A DNA stretch of 26,303 nucleotides from an uncultured Bifidobacteriaceae bacterium (GTDB lineage Bacteria > Actinomycetota > Actinomycetes > Actinomycetales > Bifidobacteriaceae). Both the position numbers and the translations under genes were made by a program. Below the pieces are notes generated by a model that was given only the letters and a program-made list of their open reading frames with translations, had not been told where the DNA came from and made no database searches. The stretch lies in NCBI GenBank assembly GCA_946891915.1, contig CAMPNN010000010.1, forward strand, positions 1-26,303, given 5' to 3'. Below, piece after piece: positions 22,563 to 26,303 of the stretch. Position 1 is the stretch's first letter. The number at the start of each line of letters is the position of its first letter.

Positions 22563-24002
22563 CTACCTCACCATAAAACCTTGATTATAGCCGTATTCTT
22601 GCAAATCCTTACTCCACAGCTTAAGCCCGTCTTTTAAAGAAATTCTAGGGCCAGGATCATCCGGAAGCCACAACTGACTGCCATCATCTTGCGTAATTCC
22701 AGCATCAATCATTTCTTGAACATTCAAACGCGCGCGCGATTTTCTACTCCAATCGTACGCTTGGCCCATGGTTGCTCGAAAATCACTTCGCGAATACACT
22801 TCAAACGGCAAATATTGATATCCTGTGCTCACTCGATTGGCAGCCTCAGCAAATACGCGATTAAATTTTTGACCGCCAAAATAAGGTATGTCAATTCCGC
22901 GAGAATCACGAACAGTGGTTCTGTTCAAAAACGCTGAATCCTTAAGAGTCACAACATCCGCTGGAAACGCTCCACCATCCACGCGAGTGCGAATACCCTC
23001 AATATTATGGCATACAAAATCCACAAAACGCATAGCAGCTTCCGGTTTACGGCTTGATTTCAACACAGACAGAGCAGAACCACCCATTTCTGCGTTTCGC
23101 TTTTTACCTCGCAAAGTTGGCACTTGCGCAACTTTCCACAATCCTGCGGTTCCTGGCACATTCTCAAGCAGAAGTGACGGCATCCATGCTCCGGCAAATA
23201 CGGAGGCAATTTTGCCAGCTCCAACACCATTTTTCCAACGCTGTGTCCACGTAGTAGTGAGCGTATCAATTAATCCTTCATCAATCATAGACTGCCAGAA
23301 CTTAGTAAACTCTTGCGTACCTTTGTCGTAACGTAAGCGCACTGTAACAGTTTTTCCATCATGCGAAGTAATAAATGGCATACCTCCAGTAAGCCAAATC
23401 ATAGCGTTGTAAAAGCTTGCATCTCCCGAATCTGCCGCAATATAAACTCCAATATCTTTAAGCTTTCTTGCGGCAGAACGATAATCTTCCCAAGTGCGTA
23501 TTTGCGTTGCGTCCACACCAGCTTGCTTAAAAACGTCGTCATTGTAGAACCAAGCCATTGGCCCTGAATCCATTGGCAATCCGTACACTCTCCCGCCTAG
23601 CTGCACAGAAGACCATGTGCCAGGAGTGTAGAATGTTCTGATTCCTTGAACGCGATCAGTAATGTCTAAAAGTTGCCCGCTTACAGCGTATTGCGGTAGC
23701 GCAAAATACTCAAGTTGAGCCACATCTGGCATTCCGTAGCCGTCTTGAATAGCGCTGTTTAGATTGCTGTATCCGCTAGTATCTTTTACTTTTACTAGAA
23801 CATCCGGATTCTGCTTCTCAAATTCCTGAGCAAGCCGCTTCATGCTCGGTTCCCACGACCACACGGTAATTCGCGTGCGAGAATCCTGCGCGCCGCATCC
23901 TGAAGAAAAAACTAAAGCAAAAATGCAAAGCACTGACAATACTATGTACTTACAACGCTTTACATAATTGCATTGTCGTAAAGTTCTTGCCATTACAGAC
24001 AT
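22563..24002 (-). CDS. sugar-type ABC transporter substrate-binding lipoprotein (family 1)
   Basis: This is an extracellular binding protein of the carbohydrate family 1 type. The N-terminus has a basic stretch, a hydrophobic core (YIVLSVLCIFALVF) and a relaxed lipobox SSGC with Cys36 as the lipid anchor. The mature part opens with ITVWSWEPSMKRLAQEFEKQNPDVLVKVKD, a classic start for this family. It contains GRVYGLPMDSGPMAWFYNDDVFKQAG and AGAWMPSLLLENVPG, typical of oligosaccharide binders. At 479 residues it is complete. No permease or ATPase gene lies beside it, so it must work with a transporter encoded elsewhere or be an orphan. The ATG at 24002 lacks a strong ribosome site. The upstream gap to glmS is filled with tandem repeats. 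The sugar is unknown. Confidence 0.88.
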   Translation of the reverse strand: MSVMARTLRQCNYVKRCKYIVLSVLCIFALVFSSGCGAQDSRTRITVWSWEPSMKRLAQEFEKQNPDVLVKVKDTSGYSNLNSAIQDGYGMPDVAQLEYFALPQYAVSGQLLDITDRVQGIRTFYTPGTWSSVQLGGRVYGLPMDSGPMAWFYNDDVFKQAGVDATQIRTWEDYRSAARKLKDIGVYIAADSGDASFYNAMIWLTGGMPFITSHDGKTVTVRLRYDKGTQEFTKFWQSMIDEGLIDTLTTTWTQRWKNGVGAGKIASVFAGAWMPSLLLENVPGTAGLWKVAQVPTLRGKKRNAEMGGSALSVLKSSRKPEAAMRFVDFVCHNIEGIRTRVDGGAFPADVVTLKDSAFLNRTTVRDSRGIDIPYFGGQKFNRVFAEAANRVSTGYQYLPFEVYSRSDFRATMGQAYDWSRKSRARLNVQEMIDAGITQDDGSQLWLPDDPGPRISLKDGLKLWSKDLQEYGYNQGFMVR

Positions 24003-24025
24003 AAGTTTTGCCGTCCGTTACTTTA

Positions 24026-24113
24026 TTCTCGATTTATTCTCGATTTATTCTCGATTTATTCTCGATTTATTCTCGATTTATGCTCAGTTTATTCTCGATT
24101 TATGCTCAGTTTA
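24026..24113. repeat. 11-bp tandem repeat upstream of the sugar-binding lipoprotein gene
   Basis: Eight tandem 11-bp units are present: TTCTCGATTTA five times (24026-24080), then TGCTCAGTTTA, TTCTCGATTTA and TGCTCAGTTTA. The tract starts 24 bp before the lipoprotein ATG. On the transcribed strand each unit reads TAAATCGAGAA or TAAACTGAGCA. The 11-bp period is close to one DNA helical turn. Confidence 0.95.
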
Positions 24114-24219
24114 CGTTTTCCACGCTTACTTTACGCTTACTTTACGCTTTTTTTGCGCTTTTTACGCTTTTTACGCTTTTTTTACGCTTTTTTTGCGCTT
24201 ACTTTACGCTCAGCTTGCT
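24114..24219. repeat. degenerate TTACGCTTTTT repeats downstream of glmS
   Basis: After a short break the 11-bp tract is followed by imperfect units on CTTACTTTACG and TTACGCTTTTTTT, reaching the glmS stop. No stem-loop terminator for glmS is present. On the minus strand this gives runs of AGCGTAAAAA. Confidence 0.8.
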
Positions 24220-26127
24220 CTATTCCACAGTTACAGATTTAGCGAGATTGCGAGGCTTATCAACATCGTAGCCTTTCAATTTTGCCATATCCATTGCGAA
24301 TAATTGCAATGCAACTACGTCAACAAGCGGACTTAAAAGCGTTGGGCACTCAGGCCTCCAGAACACAATATCCGCATATCTTGCAGCATCCGGATCCCCT
24401 TCTTCTGCAACTGCTATTGTAAAAGCTCCGCGCGCTTTTACTTCTTCAATTCCAGAAATTACTTTCGCATGCAAAACATCCCGACCGCGGGAAGACGGCA
24501 CAATTACTACTACCGGCTCACCTGCGTCAACAAGCGCAATCGGACCGTGCTTAAGCTCGCCAGCCGCGAAACCTTCCGTAAAAGTGTACGCAATTTCCTT
24601 AAGTTTAAGAGCGCCTTCCATTGCAACAGGATAACCAACATGACGACCCAAGAACAGGAAAGACTTAGCTTCAAGCGTATGCTCAGCCGCTTTCATAATT
24701 GCGTCAGATTGAGTGTCAAGAACACGCTGAATTTTATTCGGCATAGCTTTTAATTGCGATACGATTTGTTGAATTTCGTCGCGATACATTGTGCCTTTTA
24801 CTTGCGCTAAATAAAGACCAAGCATATAAGCTGCCACGATTTGCGCTACAAAAGCTTTCGTAGAAGCAACAGCAATTTCCGGACCTGCGTGCGTGTAAAG
24901 CACTGCGTCAGATTCTCGAGGAATACTAGATCCTTGCGTATTGCATATTGCAAGCACACGACTACCCTGCTCGCGCGCGTGACGCAAAGCCATAAGCGTA
25001 TCCATTGTTTCGCCAGATTGTGAAATAGCAACAACAAGAGTGCGGTGCGTTAGAATAGGGTCGCGATATCGAAACTCGTGCGCAAGCTCCACTTCTACCG
25101 GAACTCGCACCCAATGCTCAATCGCATATTTTGCAACCAACCCTGCGTAGCTTGCAGTGCCGCAAGCAACAACAATAATCTTGTCAATTGCGCGCAAAAC
25201 ATCCTGACCAATATGCACTTCGTCAAGAACAATATTTCCTTGCGCGTCAAAGCGCCCGCGCAAAGTGTCTGCAACAGCATGTGGATCCTCATGAATTTCC
25301 TTATCCATAAAGGAATCCCAACCACCTTTTTCTACAGCAGACGCATCCCAATCAACCGTAAAACAAGTAGGGTTTTCAACAACTTTGCCGTCAAAATCAG
25401 TAAGCAACAAACTAGCTTTACCGTTGCCGCAAACATCTCCAATGCAAACAGCTTGATCTTGACCAACTTCTAAAACTTGATCCGTATAAGCAACAAAAGC
25501 AGCAACATCCGAGCCTAGGAAATACTCATCCTCACCAAGGCCAACAACAAGCGGCGAATCGTGACGAACAGCAGCAACAATACCTGGCTGACGAACATCA
25601 ACAGCAAGCAGCGTAAAAGCACCCTTAAGCATTTTTGCAGTTTTACGAAGAGCAGTAAACAAGTCTGCTTTTCCAGTTTCTTCTACAATTTCGTTTGCGA
25701 TTTTACCAAGTAATTTTGCAGCGACTTCCGTGTCGGTTTGGGAATAAAATTCGTAACCTTCTTCGTGAAGTTGTTCTTTTAATACCACAGCGTTTTCAAT
25801 AATTCCGTTGTGAATAAGCGCGATTTTGCCGTCAGCACTCGTGTGAGGATGCGCGTTTACATCACAAGGAGCACCGTTAGTTGCCCAACGAGTATGCCCA
25901 ATTGCAGCACCAGCTTCCGGCATAGGATTCGCTTTAATATCATCGCGTAATACTGCAAGACGACCTGCTTTTTTACGCACGGCCACGCAATCCATTCCAG
26001 GTGCCACCAATGCAACTCCTGAAGAATCATATCCGCGATACTCTAAACGCTCTAATCCGCCTAAACAAACTTCCAAAGGTTTTGCGCAAACTTTTCCAAA
26101 ACCTGCGTATCCCACAATTCCACACAT
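24220..26127 (-). CDS. glmS: glutamine-fructose-6-phosphate aminotransferase (isomerizing)
   Basis: GlmS makes glucosamine 6-phosphate from fructose 6-phosphate and glutamine, the entry to UDP-GlcNAc and peptidoglycan. The N-terminal glutaminase domain begins at Cys2 (MCGIVGY), with GHTRWATNG and HNGIIEN. Two SIS domains follow, with VACGTASYAGL, SQSGETMDTL, and the active-site segment TEGFAAGELKHGP. The C-terminus LAKSVTVE contains the conserved catalytic-site lysine. At 635 residues it is slightly longer than the 609 of E. coli, in line with actinobacterial forms. No glmS ribozyme is expected or seen: only 9 bp separate the start from the stop of the preceding permease gene. The ribosome site is weak (AAAAGAT). 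A TATAAT overlaps the upstream stop. Confidence 0.97.
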   Translation of the reverse strand: MCGIVGYAGFGKVCAKPLEVCLGGLERLEYRGYDSSGVALVAPGMDCVAVRKKAGRLAVLRDDIKANPMPEAGAAIGHTRWATNGAPCDVNAHPHTSADGKIALIHNGIIENAVVLKEQLHEEGYEFYSQTDTEVAAKLLGKIANEIVEETGKADLFTALRKTAKMLKGAFTLLAVDVRQPGIVAAVRHDSPLVVGLGEDEYFLGSDVAAFVAYTDQVLEVGQDQAVCIGDVCGNGKASLLLTDFDGKVVENPTCFTVDWDASAVEKGGWDSFMDKEIHEDPHAVADTLRGRFDAQGNIVLDEVHIGQDVLRAIDKIIVVACGTASYAGLVAKYAIEHWVRVPVEVELAHEFRYRDPILTHRTLVVAISQSGETMDTLMALRHAREQGSRVLAICNTQGSSIPRESDAVLYTHAGPEIAVASTKAFVAQIVAAYMLGLYLAQVKGTMYRDEIQQIVSQLKAMPNKIQRVLDTQSDAIMKAAEHTLEAKSFLFLGRHVGYPVAMEGALKLKEIAYTFTEGFAAGELKHGPIALVDAGEPVVVIVPSSRGRDVLHAKVISGIEEVKARGAFTIAVAEEGDPDAARYADIVFWRPECPTLLSPLVDVVALQLFAMDMAKLKGYDVDKPRNLAKSVTVE

Positions 26128-26135
26128 AATCTTTT

Positions 26136-26141
26136 ATTATA
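26136..26141 (-). promoter_or_regulatory. possible -10 box for glmS overlapping the upstream stop codon
   Basis: A perfect TATAAT on the minus strand ends 8 bp before the glmS ATG. It shares bases with the stop codon of the permease gene. No good -35 lies 16-18 bp upstream. If used, it would give a nearly leaderless glmS mRNA. It could equally be chance in an AT-rich junction. Confidence 0.3.
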
Positions 26142-26303
26142 CGTCAACCTCAAGGCTTGTGCAGTAGTTCCTTCGCGTCAAATTTCTTGCTTCGAAGCCT
26201 TTGCCGAAATGCTTTTCCAACATAGACTGCAAAACCATCAACACAGACGTAATAACCAAATACCAAATACTAGCAACAAGAAGAAGCGGAATCGGCTTAT
26301 AAA
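26137..26303 (-). CDS. amino-acid ABC transporter permease (C-terminal fragment)
   Basis: The last 54 codons of a gene enter from the right edge and end with TAA at 26137-26139. The translated part, PIPLLLVASIWYLVITSVLMVLQSMLEKHFGKGF, is the final membrane helix and cytoplasmic end typical of polar amino-acid permeases (HisM/GlnP type). A hydrophilic tail of about 20 residues follows. The reading frame that gives this is the only one of the three minus-strand frames with such a pattern. It lies 9 bp before glmS on the same strand. The rest of the gene, and any ATPase or binding-protein partner, is outside the window. Confidence 0.75.
   Translation of the reverse strand, partial: YKPIPLLLVASIWYLVITSVLMVLQSMLEKHFGKGFEARNLTRRNYCTSLEVDV

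Noticed and set aside
24003..24219. glmS ribozyme or terminator
   Set aside because: The region is downstream of glmS and has no stem-loop; it consists of direct repeats only. The ribozyme would lie upstream of glmS, where there is no room.

Overview
The window looks like a chromosomal segment from an AT-rich member of the Bifidobacteriaceae, most likely Gardnerella or a close relative. This rests on the actinobacterial DnaG, Dgt, Alr and GlmS protein types, the low GC, the fused dipeptide-type ABC ATPase, and a large LPXTG surface protein with DUF285 repeats. The genus is inferred from gene content and style; no database was searched.

Layout from left to right. (1) 1-1124: N-terminal part of a GH38 alpha-mannosidase (minus strand, runs off the left edge). 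(2) 1215-6614, minus strand: dnaG, dgt, alr and luxS, closely spaced (replication, nucleotide, cell-wall and methyl-cycle housekeeping). (3) 6728-12067, minus strand: an oligopeptide/dipeptide-type ABC importer in the order binding protein, two permeases, one double-ATPase. Its binding protein seems anchored by an N-terminal membrane helix rather than a lipid. (4) 12366-13979, plus strand: pdxS-pdxT, the two subunits of PLP synthase, divergent from the importer. (5) 13980-16947: an accessory island. It holds an AAA/DUF4143 ATPase gene flanked on both sides by palindromic repeats with a 52-bp period, then a 7-bp tandem repeat and a RelB/DinJ-YafQ type toxin-antitoxin pair. (6) 16948-21195, minus strand: a 1415-residue cell-wall-anchored protein with about 23 DUF285 repeats and a G9 tract whose loss or gain of one base gives an immediate stop. 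(7) 21740-26303, minus strand: coaX, a sugar-type binding lipoprotein, glmS, and the C-terminus of an amino-acid ABC permease.

The most striking general property is the number of short direct and inverted repeats at gene junctions and in protein linkers (periods 7, 11, 12-13, 18, 20 and 52 bp). Many lie where they could change expression or reading frame. The best candidates for undescribed biology are the 52-bp palindrome arrays around the ATPase gene, the G9 on/off switch in the surface protein, and the heptamer tract upstream of the toxin-antitoxin pair. Functions of the core genes are well supported by motifs; functions of the repeats are inference.
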